Source: Tidjanibacter sp. (lineage in GTDB: Bacteria; Bacteroidota; Bacteroidia; Bacteroidales; Rikenellaceae). Taken from it: 10,594 nucleotides of DNA. The notes beneath the pieces were generated by a model. The model saw only the letters and a program-made list of their open reading frames with translations. It ran no database searches and was not told the DNA's origin. A program made the translations under genes and the position numbers. This document shows, piece by piece, positions 1 through 6,407 of this stretch (positions are counted from its first letter, which is position 1; each line of letters starts with the position of its first letter). Where the stretch lies: contig JAGBYS010000038.1 of NCBI GenBank assembly GCA_017628675.1, positions 1 through 10,594 on the forward strand, given 5' to 3'.

Positions 1-1545
1 AAGTTCGACCTGGGCTTCTATATGCGCAGGGGCTATGGCGAGTCGAAACTCAACACCGAGAACTTCTACTTTGCAGCCTCCGATGTAGAGCGCTTCACCA
101 CCGAGGATGGCCGTGAGGCACAGAGGCTTAGGATGCGCTTGGAAGTAGATGAGGCCAATGCTCTGGAGTTTGTCTACACCATTACCGAGAACGACTATAT
201 GGTCGATTTCGATGTGAATTTCATTGGTATGGATGAGTGGATGCGCAACACCACCGCCTTCGATATGGAGTGGAAGAACACCTCCTACCAGAACGAGCGT
301 GGCTACAAGAACGAGAATATGTATACCACACTCTCGTACCTCTTCCCCGATGACAGGAAGGTGGAGAAACTCGGTATGGCCGAGGTGGGCAAGCGTGGCA
401 GCGGTAGCCGCAGCGAGACCATCCAGACCGAGTTTGAGTGGTTTGCTTTCCAGCAGCAGTTCTTCTCGTCGATTATGATTGCCGAGGATGGCTTTGCAAA
501 TGGCGAGGTGGGCTTCGATACCTACAAGCCCGGCACCGGCTACATCAAGGACTACAAGGCCATCGTGAGCGTTCCTTTCGATACAAACAAGGATAACTAC
601 AGCTTCAAGTTCTACTATGGCCCCAATAAGTACTCGCTGCTGAAGGAGTATGACCTGGGTCTGGAGAAAGTTGTGCAGCTGGGTGGTCGCCTGGTTAGCT
701 GGGTAAACCGCCTGATTGTCATCCCTATGTTTGACCTTCTGAGCAGGTTCATTGCAAGCTATGGTCTGATCATTCTGCTCCTTACTCTGTTCATTAAGCT
801 CATCATCTTCCCCTTCACCTACAAGTCGATGATGTCATCGGCCAAGATGCGTGCCATCCGTCCCGAGTTGGCTGCAATTCAGGCCAAGTACCCCAAGGCA
901 CAGACCGACCAGCAGGAGATGATGAAGAGTCAGCAGGCCACTATGGAGCTCTACAAGAAGTGTGGTGTGAGTCCTATGGGCGGCTGCTTGCCTATGCTCA
1001 TTCAGTTCCCCGTGCTGATTGCAATGTTCCGCTTCTTCCCCACGGCTATTGAGCTTCGCGGTCAGCAGTTCTTGTGGATGAAGGACCTCTCGACCTACGA
1101 TAGCGTGCTGAATTTGCCCTTCAATATTCCTTGGTACGGCGACCACGTGAGCCTTATGGCCCTCATTATGGCTGTAACCTTGTTCCTCTATAGCAAACTG
1201 ACCTATAAGGAGCAGGAGCAGACCGCTGCCGCACCCGGTATGGCAGGTATGAAGTTTATGATGCTCTATATGATGCCCATTATGATGTTGATGTGGATGA
1301 ACAACTATGCCAGCGGTCTGTGCTACTACTACTTCGTGTCGCAGATGGTGACCATCATCATCAACTATGCATTCCGCTATGGTGTGAACGAGGAGCGTCT
1401 GCGCGAGAAGATGCTTGCCAAGGCTAAGGCCAATGGCGGCAAGAAACAGAAGAGCAAATGGCAGTTGCGCCTCGAGGAGGCACAGCGTCAGCAGGAGGCT
1501 ATGATGAAGGAGCGTGAAAGGAAACAGTATCGCTCGAAACGCTAA
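1..1545 (+). CDS. yidC: Membrane protein insertase YidC, 5'-truncated by the window edge
   Basis: YidC inserts proteins into the inner membrane, alone or with the Sec translocon. The frame is open from base 1, so the first Met (base 22) is internal; 514 codons are visible, and the N-terminal signal-anchor helix and start of the periplasmic domain lie outside the window (Bacteroidota YidC is usually around 600 residues or a little more). Visible in order: rest of the beta-rich periplasmic domain (to about base 640); a hydrophobic hairpin and helix (about 700-815) containing FIKLIIFPF, whose Lys (bases 796-798) sits where E. coli YidC has its functional groove arginine; the cytoplasmic loop SSAKMRAIRPE; a helix starting at MGGCLPMLIQFP (about 979-1050); and two further membrane regions (about 1140-1205 and 1249-1385) with a Met-rich start. 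The tail is strongly basic (KKQKSK, ERERKQYRSKR), as expected for ribosome contact. Lys for Arg is normal in this phylum as far as I know. Identification is secure. Confidence 0.96.
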   Translation, partial: KFDLGFYMRRGYGESKLNTENFYFAASDVERFTTEDGREAQRLRMRLEVDEANALEFVYTITENDYMVDFDVNFIGMDEWMRNTTAFDMEWKNTSYQNERGYKNENMYTTLSYLFPDDRKVEKLGMAEVGKRGSGSRSETIQTEFEWFAFQQQFFSSIMIAEDGFANGEVGFDTYKPGTGYIKDYKAIVSVPFDTNKDNYSFKFYYGPNKYSLLKEYDLGLEKVVQLGGRLVSWVNRLIVIPMFDLLSRFIASYGLIILLLTLFIKLIIFPFTYKSMMSSAKMRAIRPELAAIQAKYPKAQTDQQEMMKSQQATMELYKKCGVSPMGGCLPMLIQFPVLIAMFRFFPTAIELRGQQFLWMKDLSTYDSVLNLPFNIPWYGDHVSLMALIMAVTLFLYSKLTYKEQEQTAAAPGMAGMKFMMLYMMPIMMLMWMNNYASGLCYYYFVSQMVTIIINYAFRYGVNEERLREKMLAKAKANGGKKQKSKWQLRLEEAQRQQEAMMKERERKQYRSKR

Positions 1546-1571
1546 AGAAACATACCTCTATTATAATTATT

Positions 1572-1615
1572 AAGCGAGCAGGAATCCACAGCCGGGTTCC
1601 TGCTCGCTTTTATTA
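1572..1615 (+). terminator. Strong intrinsic terminator after yidC
   Basis: A perfect 13-bp stem (1572-1584 paired with 1597-1609, arms AAGCGAGCAGGAA / TTCCTGCTCGCTT) with a 12-nt loop is followed by TTTTATTAT. It begins 26 bases after the yidC stop codon. On the minus strand the stem is followed by a weaker TTAATAATTAT, so it may also stop transcripts coming from the AraC remnant on the other side. Confidence 0.9.
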
Positions 1616-1633
1616 TGTCTGTATGGCGGGGTG

Positions 1634-1873
1634 CTAATTGCTGTTGCCTTGCGCTATGCTTGTTCGGTACTCGCGAGGCGATATGCCCGTCACACGCTTG
1701 AAGTACTTGCCAAAGAGCGATTGGGAGTCGAAATGTAGCTCAGAGGCAATCTGCTGTATGGTCTTGGTGGTGGAGTAGAGTAGCGCCTTGCTCTCGGTTG
1801 CCACATACTCATCTATCCAATCCGAGGCCGAACGCCCCGTGGCCTCCTTGATAGCCTTGGAGAGGTATTTGGC
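1634..1873 (-). pseudogene. AraC-family regulator, C-terminal fragment only
   Basis: Reading on the minus strand, about 79 residues match the C-terminal DNA-binding region of Bacteroidales AraC-type regulators: KYLSKAIKEATGRSA (recognition helix of the first helix-turn-helix), the linker WIDEYVATESKALL, and the complete second helix-turn-helix TIQQIASELHF...FGKYFKRVTGISPREYR, ending at a TAG (1634-1636). The first helix of HTH 1 and the whole N-terminal sensor/dimerisation part are missing. The frame stays open for about 30 further codons upstream, but that stretch does not look like AraC and has no ATG; the only possible starts are weak alternatives such as a TTG near 1912. No promoter is evident. 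I read it as a decayed, probably silent remnant; the family call is firm, the ligand and targets unknown. Homology appears to stop at about 1868-1873, exactly where a different remnant begins on the other strand. Confidence 0.8.
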
Positions 1874-1954
1874 CGTTTCTCGCTCGGCATTGGCTACAGC
1901 ATCCGCACCCAAAGGGAGAATGCGATGCAGGTGTCGGTGGGCTTCACATTCTAA
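1874..1954 (+). pseudogene. Possible C-terminal remnant of an outer-membrane beta-barrel protein
   Basis: In one plus-strand frame the last residues before a TAA (1952-1954) read FSLGIGYSIRTQREN then AMQVSVGFTF. Alternating polar and hydrophobic residues, a short turn (TQREN) and a terminal phenylalanine are the hallmark of the last two strands of bacterial outer-membrane beta-barrel proteins, which use the C-terminal aromatic residue for BAM-dependent assembly. Upstream of about 1874 the same frame is only the antisense of the AraC fragment, so the rest of the gene is missing. A hairpin with a good T-tract in the same orientation lies about 50 bases downstream, consistent with a former gene end. 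The fragment is short, so chance cannot be excluded; no specific family is assigned. Confidence 0.45.
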
Positions 1955-2006
1955 TCCCGCCCCAACTTTTCCCCAACTAAATACTTAACTGACCATCTTA
2001 AACGCT

Positions 2007-2047
2007 AACGGCTCGGACATCTTCTGCCCGAGCCGTTTGTTATTTTG
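2007..2047. terminator. Hairpin terminator between mutS and the remnant genes
   Basis: A perfect 10-bp stem AACGGCTCGG / CCGAGCCGTT (2007-2016 with 2028-2037) with an 11-nt loop. On the plus strand it runs into TTTGTTATTTT, a fair termination tract, and would close the beta-barrel remnant. On the minus strand it lies 13 bases beyond the mutS stop, followed by a weaker TAGCGTTTAAG, so it probably also ends mutS transcripts. Confidence 0.75.
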
Positions 2048-2059
2048 GAGGGATTGGTA

Positions 2060-4729
2060 CTACAATCCTGTGATTTTCTTAATCTCGTTGAGCGTGTTGA
2101 GCGCTTCGAGAGGGGTGAGGGAGTTGATGTCCAGATCGCGGATCTGGTCCCTTATCTGCACCAGCACAGGGTCGTCGAGCTGGAACATCGAGAGTTGTAT
2201 GCCCATCTGGGGCGAGGTCTGGGCGGGCTTCACCTTGGGCATAGCCTTCACACCTTTACCCTTCTTGTTGGCCGACTCTTCCACTGCGAGGGAGTCGTCG
2301 GCGTGGGATGCTACGAGCACCGAGAGAATCTCATCGGCCCTCTCGACAACCTTCGAGGGCATACCCGCGAGCCTTGCCACGTGGATACCAAACGAGTTGT
2401 CCGTACCGCCCCTTTGCAACTTCCTCAAGAAGAGCACCGAGCGATTAACCTCCTTGACGGACACATTGTAGTTCTTAACCCTCTTGAGGCTCTCCTCCAT
2501 TTGGTTGAGCTCGTGGTAGTGGGTTGCAAAGAGGGTCTTCGCACGCGCGCGCGGATGATTATGTAGGTATTCCACCATACTCCACGCAATCGAAATGCCA
2601 TCGTAGGTGCTTGTGCCTCGGCCAATCTCATCGAGCAACACAAGGCTGCGGTCGGTGACATTATTCAGGATTGAGGCACTCTCGAGCATCTCCACCATAA
2701 AGGTACTCTCGCCCTGCGAGATGTTGTCGCTCGCGCCTACACGGGTGAAAATCTTATCCACAATGCCGATATGGGCACTCGATGCGGGCACAAACGAGCC
2801 CATCTGTGCCATCAGCACAATGAGGGCCGTCTGGCGCAGCAGCGCACTCTTACCCGACATATTGGGACCCGTAATCATCATTATCTGCTGCTCCTTGTCG
2901 TCGAGATAGACATCGTTGGGGATATACTGCTCGCCTACGGGCATAAGCATCTCAATTACGGGGTGGCGACCATCGCGGATGTCGATAACCTTATCATCTG
3001 CCACCTCGGGGCGCACATAGCCCCTCTCGATGGCCATTGTCGCAAAGGATGTGAGGCAGTCGAGTCGGGCGATGGTGGCCGCATTGCGCTGAAGCTCCAC
3101 AAGGGAGCCTGCAAGGTGGCCCAAGAGCTCTTCCCAGAGGCGGGCCTCGATGGCCAGGATGCGCTCCTCGGCACCCAGCACCTTCTCTTCGTACTCTTTC
3201 AGTTCGGCCGTAATGTAGCGCTCTGCATTTGTGAGGGTCTGCTTGCGCACCCACTCGGCAGGCACTTTGTCTTTGTGGGCGTTGCGCACCTCAATGTAGT
3301 AACCAAAGACATTGTTATAACTCACTCTCAGCGAGGGAATACCCGTGCGCAGACTCTCATTCTGCTGAATCTCAGCAATGCGGTCTTTGCCGTGGATGGC
3401 TATACCACGAAGTTCGTCGAGTTCTACATCCACGCCGTCGGCAATAATGCCGCCCTTCTGTATCTGGTTGTTTTGTGGGTCGGGGTAGAGTGTTGTGGCG
3501 ATTCTGCGACGCACCTCATCAAGAACTATGAGCCTCTCGGCAACGCCACAAAGAGCGCAGTTGTCGGAGCCTTCGAGCAGAATCTTGAGCTGTTCGATGG
3601 CGCCAATGGAGTCCTTCAGGGAGTTCACCTCACGAGGGGTGATGCGCCCTACGGCAATGCGCGAGGCGAGCCTTTCAAGGTCGCTGATGGCGTTGAGCGA
3701 CTCGAGGATACCCTCACGAAGTTCGTCGTCACTCCTGATGGCCTCCACCGTGTCGAAACGGGCGTTGAGCTTGGCGGTATCCTTGATGGGCATTGTGACC
3801 CAATGGCGCAGAAGCCTGCCACCCATAGGGGTAGAGGTGCGATCAATGGCCCCCACAAAGCATCCGCGAGGGTCGTTGTTGCTCGAGCCAAGCAGCTCGA
3901 GGTTGCGAATCGTGAAACGGTCTATCCACACATAGCTATCCGCATCAAGGCGCGAAATGGAGCTGATGTGGGCAATATCCTTGTGCTCAGTGTAGTCGAG
4001 GTAGTGGAGGATTGCACCCGCTGCGGTAATGCCGTCGCCCATACGCTCAATGCCATATCCCTTGAGGGAACGAACGCCAAACTGTTTGCACAACTTCTTG
4101 CGTGCAACCTCCTCATTGAAAACCCAGCGGTCGAGGCGGTAGGTGTAGTTCTGACCGCTCACGGCGCGCGAGAACTGCTCCTCACGGCCACGCTCATAGA
4201 CAATCTCCTTGGGTGCAAAGCCGGCAATGAGTTTGTCGGTGTAGTTGTTGTCGCCCTCGCCAACATAGAACTCGCCTGTGGAGAGGTCCAGAAGGGCTAT
4301 GCCGTTGCGTTTCTCGCCAAAGGATATGGCAGCAAGAAAGATGTTCTCGCGAGCCGAGAGCACATTTTCGTTCATCACCACACCCGGGGTTACGAGCTCC
4401 ACAACGCCACGCTTGACAAGACCCTTGACACTCTTGGGGTCCTCGAGCTGCTCACATACGGCCACACGACGACCTGCACGCACCAACTTCGGCAGATAGG
4501 TATTGACGGCGTGATAGGGGAATCCGGCCATCTCGATATAGTTGCCCGGGCCGTTGCCCTTGCGAGTGAGGGCAATGCCAAGTATGGCCGCAGCCTCCAA
4601 TGCGTCCTCGCCGTAGGTTTCGTAGAAGTCGCCTACGCGGAAGAGGAGTATTGCGTCGCTATGGGTTGCCTTCACCGAGAAGTATTGCTGCATCAGCGGT
4701 GTCTCTTTCTGTTTATCTTGCTTTGCCAC
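2060..4729 (-). CDS. mutS: DNA mismatch repair protein MutS
   Basis: MutS recognises base mismatches and small loops and, using ATP, recruits MutL to start strand-directed repair. The 889-residue product has the full domain order: N-terminal mismatch-binding domain with the Phe-X-Glu wedge in GDFYETYGEDA (F35, E37); connector; lever/clamp region (about 270-580); ATPase domain with Walker A GPNMSGKS (621-628), Walker B LVLLDEIGRGTS (696-707) and the FATHYHEL segment (734-741). Near the end QLSMF (845-849) resembles a beta sliding-clamp binding motif, followed by a short C-terminal dimer/tetramer segment. It is slightly longer than the E. coli protein (853). The start is GTG at 4729: the N-terminus from there (MAKQDKQKETPLMQQY) matches the usual start of Bacteroidales MutS and no nearby ATG would keep it. 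It is transcribed divergently from the pyr operon; no partner gene is adjacent. Confidence 0.97.
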   Translation of the reverse strand: MAKQDKQKETPLMQQYFSVKATHSDAILLFRVGDFYETYGEDALEAAAILGIALTRKGNGPGNYIEMAGFPYHAVNTYLPKLVRAGRRVAVCEQLEDPKSVKGLVKRGVVELVTPGVVMNENVLSARENIFLAAISFGEKRNGIALLDLSTGEFYVGEGDNNYTDKLIAGFAPKEIVYERGREEQFSRAVSGQNYTYRLDRWVFNEEVARKKLCKQFGVRSLKGYGIERMGDGITAAGAILHYLDYTEHKDIAHISSISRLDADSYVWIDRFTIRNLELLGSSNNDPRGCFVGAIDRTSTPMGGRLLRHWVTMPIKDTAKLNARFDTVEAIRSDDELREGILESLNAISDLERLASRIAVGRITPREVNSLKDSIGAIEQLKILLEGSDNCALCGVAERLIVLDEVRRRIATTLYPDPQNNQIQKGGIIADGVDVELDELRGIAIHGKDRIAEIQQNESLRTGIPSLRVSYNNVFGYYIEVRNAHKDKVPAEWVRKQTLTNAERYITAELKEYEEKVLGAEERILAIEARLWEELLGHLAGSLVELQRNAATIARLDCLTSFATMAIERGYVRPEVADDKVIDIRDGRHPVIEMLMPVGEQYIPNDVYLDDKEQQIMMITGPNMSGKSALLRQTALIVLMAQMGSFVPASSAHIGIVDKIFTRVGASDNISQGESTFMVEMLESASILNNVTDRSLVLLDEIGRGTSTYDGISIAWSMVEYLHNHPRARAKTLFATHYHELNQMEESLKRVKNYNVSVKEVNRSVLFLRKLQRGGTDNSFGIHVARLAGMPSKVVERADEILSVLVASHADDSLAVEESANKKGKGVKAMPKVKPAQTSPQMGIQLSMFQLDDPVLVQIRDQIRDLDINSLTPLEALNTLNEIKKITGL

Positions 4730-4765
4730 CTTGAAGAATCTTTTGTTTATTGGGTTTCAATTCTG

Positions 4766-4796
4766 CAAAAGTATCTATTTTCTCTAAGAAAATAAA
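4766..4796 (-). promoter_or_regulatory. Predicted mutS promoter (Bacteroidota type)
   Basis: On the minus strand TACTTTTG (plus-strand 4766-4773) fits the Bacteroidota -7 consensus TAnnTTTG exactly. Nineteen bases upstream lies TTTA (4793-4796), a poor match to the -33 TTTG. Transcription would start near 4760, giving an untranslated leader of about 30 bases before the GTG start at 4729. The same octamer occurs in the divergent pyr promoter. Confidence 0.6.
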
Positions 4797-4806
4797 ATTT
4801 ATTTTC
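4788..4806. repeat. Perfect 9-bp inverted repeat over the mutS -33 region
   Basis: GAAAATAAA and TTTATTTTC are perfect reverse complements separated by one A. The palindrome overlaps the predicted -33 element of mutS, where an operator could lie. It is purely AT-rich except for its ends, so it may equally be a chance consequence of base composition. Confidence 0.5.
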
Positions 4807-4888
4807 CACCTCCCCGCCCACCATCTTCACAAATCCATTGGGCAGAGCGAAAATGTTGATTAAAATGTCATAAAAATGTGGCCACGGC

Positions 4889-4919
4889 TTTCAAGTTACG
4901 AAATTTGTTCGTACTTTTG
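4889..4919 (+). promoter_or_regulatory. Predicted promoter of the pyr operon
   Basis: TACTTTTG (4912-4919) is an exact match to the Bacteroidota -7 consensus TAnnTTTG. TTTC (4889-4892), nineteen bases upstream, differs by one base from the -33 TTTG. Transcription should start at about 4924-4927, so a transcript ending at the attenuator would be about 150 nt. It is the best promoter candidate between the mutS and pyrC starts on this strand. Confidence 0.7.
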
Positions 4920-4930
4920 TGAGCAAATAA

Positions 4931-5041
4931 ATGACAGAAGCGGTTATGACAATTTGCAATAAAAACTCGTTTGCGGTGCAGCAGGCACACAAGGTGGAGC
5001 AGCAAATGTCGCGTTGTCTTTTGTCGTTTTTGGTAATATAG
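4931..5041 (+). CDS. Putative pyr operon leader peptide (36 codons)
   Basis: An ORF begins at ATG 4931 and ends with TAG at 5039-5041; an in-frame ATG at 4946 would give 31 residues (MTICNKNSFAV... ...CLLSFLVI). From the predicted transcript start the first ATG would have only a few bases of untranslated RNA, so the second may be the real start; neither has a good Shine-Dalgarno. The product resembles no enzyme and has no obvious run of one regulatory amino acid. The argument for translation is position: the ORF covers the T-rich tract and its stop codon shares its last base with the first base of the attenuator stem, so a ribosome finishing it would mask the 5' arm. This parallels E. coli pyrL upstream of pyrBI, though there the stop lies beyond the attenuator. 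An open frame this short could arise by chance. Confidence 0.5.
   Translation: MTEAVMTICNKNSFAVQQAHKVEQQMSRCLLSFLVI
5014..5031 (+). promoter_or_regulatory. T-rich tract, possible UTP-sensitive pause region
   Basis: TTGTCTTTTGTCGTTTTT, 13 T in 18 bases, lies ten bases before the attenuator stem and inside the leader ORF. In E. coli pyrBI, RNA polymerase pauses at such U-rich stretches when UTP is low, letting the ribosome catch up. A weak hairpin can be drawn just upstream (TTTGC 4970-4974 and TGC 4977-4979 with 4999-5006), which could assist pausing. Function is inferred from layout. Confidence 0.4.
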
Positions 5042-5076
5042 AGGTAAGTCGCCCCCGCGAGTTGCCTCTTTTTTTT
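5041..5076 (+). terminator. Intrinsic terminator before pyrC (putative attenuator)
   Basis: Stem 5041-5052 pairs with 5057-5068 around a CCCC loop: twelve positions with one G-T wobble (5045/5064) and one G-G mismatch (5048/5061), then eight consecutive T (5069-5076). It lies downstream of the pyr promoter and only 32 bases before the pyrC start, with no complete gene between them other than the small leader ORF, so it must be read through for the operon to be expressed. That position makes an attenuator the natural reading. No convincing mutually exclusive antiterminator hairpin was found by eye, favouring ribosome-based control over a riboswitch or PyrR-type switch. Confidence 0.85.
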
Positions 5077-5093
5077 ATGCTAAATTTCAAGTA

Positions 5094-5100
5094 AGGGAGG
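5094..5100 (+). promoter_or_regulatory. Strong ribosome binding site of pyrC
   Basis: AGGGAGG ends eight bases before the pyrC ATG. It lies after the attenuator T-tract, so pyrC translation starts independently of the leader ORF. Strong Shine-Dalgarno sites are uncommon in Bacteroidota; pyrE and pyrB in this operon have AT-rich leaders instead. It fixes the pyrC start at 5109. Confidence 0.75.
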
Positions 5101-5108
5101 TTGAAAGT

Positions 5109-6389
5109 ATGAATTGTACGGCAAGTGTGAGTCTTCTGATCAGCGGCGCAAAGGTGTGGCTCGAGGGCTCATTCGTTCAGCGTGATGTGCTTGTGGAGGA
5201 TGGTCGCATTGTGGAGATTTCGGACCACATAACCCCTCGTGAGGGCATCAGGACGGTGGAGGCAAGCGGCAAAATGTTGCTGCCCGGACTTGTGGATATG
5301 CATGTCCACCTGCGCGAGCCAGGCTACGGCTACAAGGAGACCATCTATAGCGGCACACGAGCCTCGGCCCGTGGCGGCTTCACGGTGGTTTGCCCTATGC
5401 CCAATCTAAATCCCACTCCCGATTCGCTTGAAAACATAAAGGAGCAGTTTGACATCATTGAGCGCGATGCAATAATTGAGGTACTTCCTTATGCCACCAT
5501 CACGACGGCTCGTCAGGGCGAGGAGTGTGTCGACTATCAGACTCTTACACCTTTCGTAGCAGGTTTCTCAGACGATGGCACCGGTGTGCAGTCGGCCGAG
5601 CGTATGGAGGAGGCTATGAGGGGCGTTGCCGCCACGGGCAAGATTCTCGCCGCCCACTGCGAAGTGGAGAGCCTTCTTCGTGGTGGTTACATCCACGATG
5701 GCGAGTGGGCCAAGGCTCACGGCCACAAGGGTATCTGCTCCGAGAGCGAGTGGGCCGAGGTGAAGAGAGATATAGAGATTGCCGAGCGCACGGGCTGCCA
5801 CCTGCACTGCTGCCATATCTCCACTAAGGAGAGCGTGGAGCTCATCAGGGAGGCAAAGCGTAGGGGAGTGAAGGTCACTTGCGAAACAGCACCCCACTAT
5901 CTGGCGCTCTGCGATGAGGATATGCGTGAGGAGGGCCGCTTTAAGATGAATCCCCCGCTGAGGGCAAGAGAGGATATGGAGGCTCTGCGCAAGGGTGTTG
6001 CCGATGGCACCATCGATGTTATCGCCACCGACCACGCACCCCATTCGGCCGAGGAGAAGTCCCGTGGGCTCCAGAAGAGTGCTATGGGCGTTGTGGGTAT
6101 CGAGACTTCGCTTGCTGCGATCTACACCTTTATGGTGGCCGGCCATTTCATCACCCTCGAAAGGCTCGTGGAGATAATGTCTGTCACCCCCAGGCGCCTG
6201 CTTGGATTGGGAGATGGTATCAAACGAGGTGAGGTTATCGACGCCACACTGGTCGATTTCGGCTCGGAGTTTACGGTCGATCCCGCAGATTTCCTCTCCA
6301 AGGGTAAGAGCACCCCTCTGGAGGGTATGCGCCTTCGTGGAGAGGTATTGCTGACCATTGCCAAGGGTAAGATTGCTTACGAAAAATAA
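5109..6389 (+). CDS. pyrC: Dihydroorotase, type I (zinc amidohydrolase)
   Basis: Catalyses the reversible cyclisation of N-carbamoyl-L-aspartate to dihydroorotate, third step of UMP synthesis, in the cytoplasm. The 426-residue protein is an amidohydrolase-fold enzyme of the Bacillus-like type I class, not the shorter E. coli type II. Visible motifs: metal-binding DMHVHLREPG (63-72; H65, H67), FSDDG (153-157) with the Asp that in type I enzymes replaces the carboxylated lysine as bridging ligand, H183 in AAHCE, H236 in CHISTKES, and TDHAPH (307-312) with the catalytic Asp D308. The C-terminal beta domain holds the typical GEVIDATLVDF. The start at ATG 5109 is set by the ribosome binding site, and the next Met is residue 56, too late. 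First gene of the operon; pyrK follows after 18 bases. The full set of metal ligands argues for an active enzyme rather than the inactive PyrC' partner found in some bacteria. Confidence 0.95.
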   Translation: MNCTASVSLLISGAKVWLEGSFVQRDVLVEDGRIVEISDHITPREGIRTVEASGKMLLPGLVDMHVHLREPGYGYKETIYSGTRASARGGFTVVCPMPNLNPTPDSLENIKEQFDIIERDAIIEVLPYATITTARQGEECVDYQTLTPFVAGFSDDGTGVQSAERMEEAMRGVAATGKILAAHCEVESLLRGGYIHDGEWAKAHGHKGICSESEWAEVKRDIEIAERTGCHLHCCHISTKESVELIREAKRRGVKVTCETAPHYLALCDEDMREEGRFKMNPPLRAREDMEALRKGVADGTIDVIATDHAPHSAEEKSRGLQKSAMGVVGIETSLAAIYTFMVAGHFITLERLVEIMSVTPRRLLGLGDGIKRGEVIDATLVDFGSEFTVDPADFLSKGKSTPLEGMRLRGEVLLTIAKGKIAYEK

Positions 6390-6407
6390 GGGGCAAAAGA
6401 GAGGACT

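Noticed and set aside
1634..1912. The AraC fragment as a functional small DNA-binding protein starting at TTG 1912
   Set aside because: It lacks the first helix of HTH 1 and the sensor domain, has no ATG or visible promoter, and its first residues are only the antisense of the beta-barrel remnant.
1788..1988. A 66-codon plus-strand frame across the remnant region
   Set aside because: No recognisable protein character; it is in a different frame from the beta-barrel tail and antisense to AraC.
2771..4795. A 674-codon open frame on the plus strand opposite mutS
   Set aside because: It is antisense to the clearly conserved mutS, has no recognisable domain, and is explained by the codon bias of mutS keeping the opposite frame free of stops.
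5077..5094. A five-codon mini-ORF (MLNFK) between the attenuator and pyrC
   Set aside because: Too short to judge, no ribosome binding site, and likely chance.
4920..5108. A PyrR-binding site or riboswitch in the pyr leader
   Set aside because: No PyrR-type anti-antiterminator sequence and no competing long-range hairpin against the terminator arms could be found by eye.
5568..6146. A 192-codon minus-strand frame inside pyrC, and similar minus-strand frames inside pyrD, pyrE and pyrB
   Set aside because: All are antisense shadows of well-supported pyr genes without family-like motifs.
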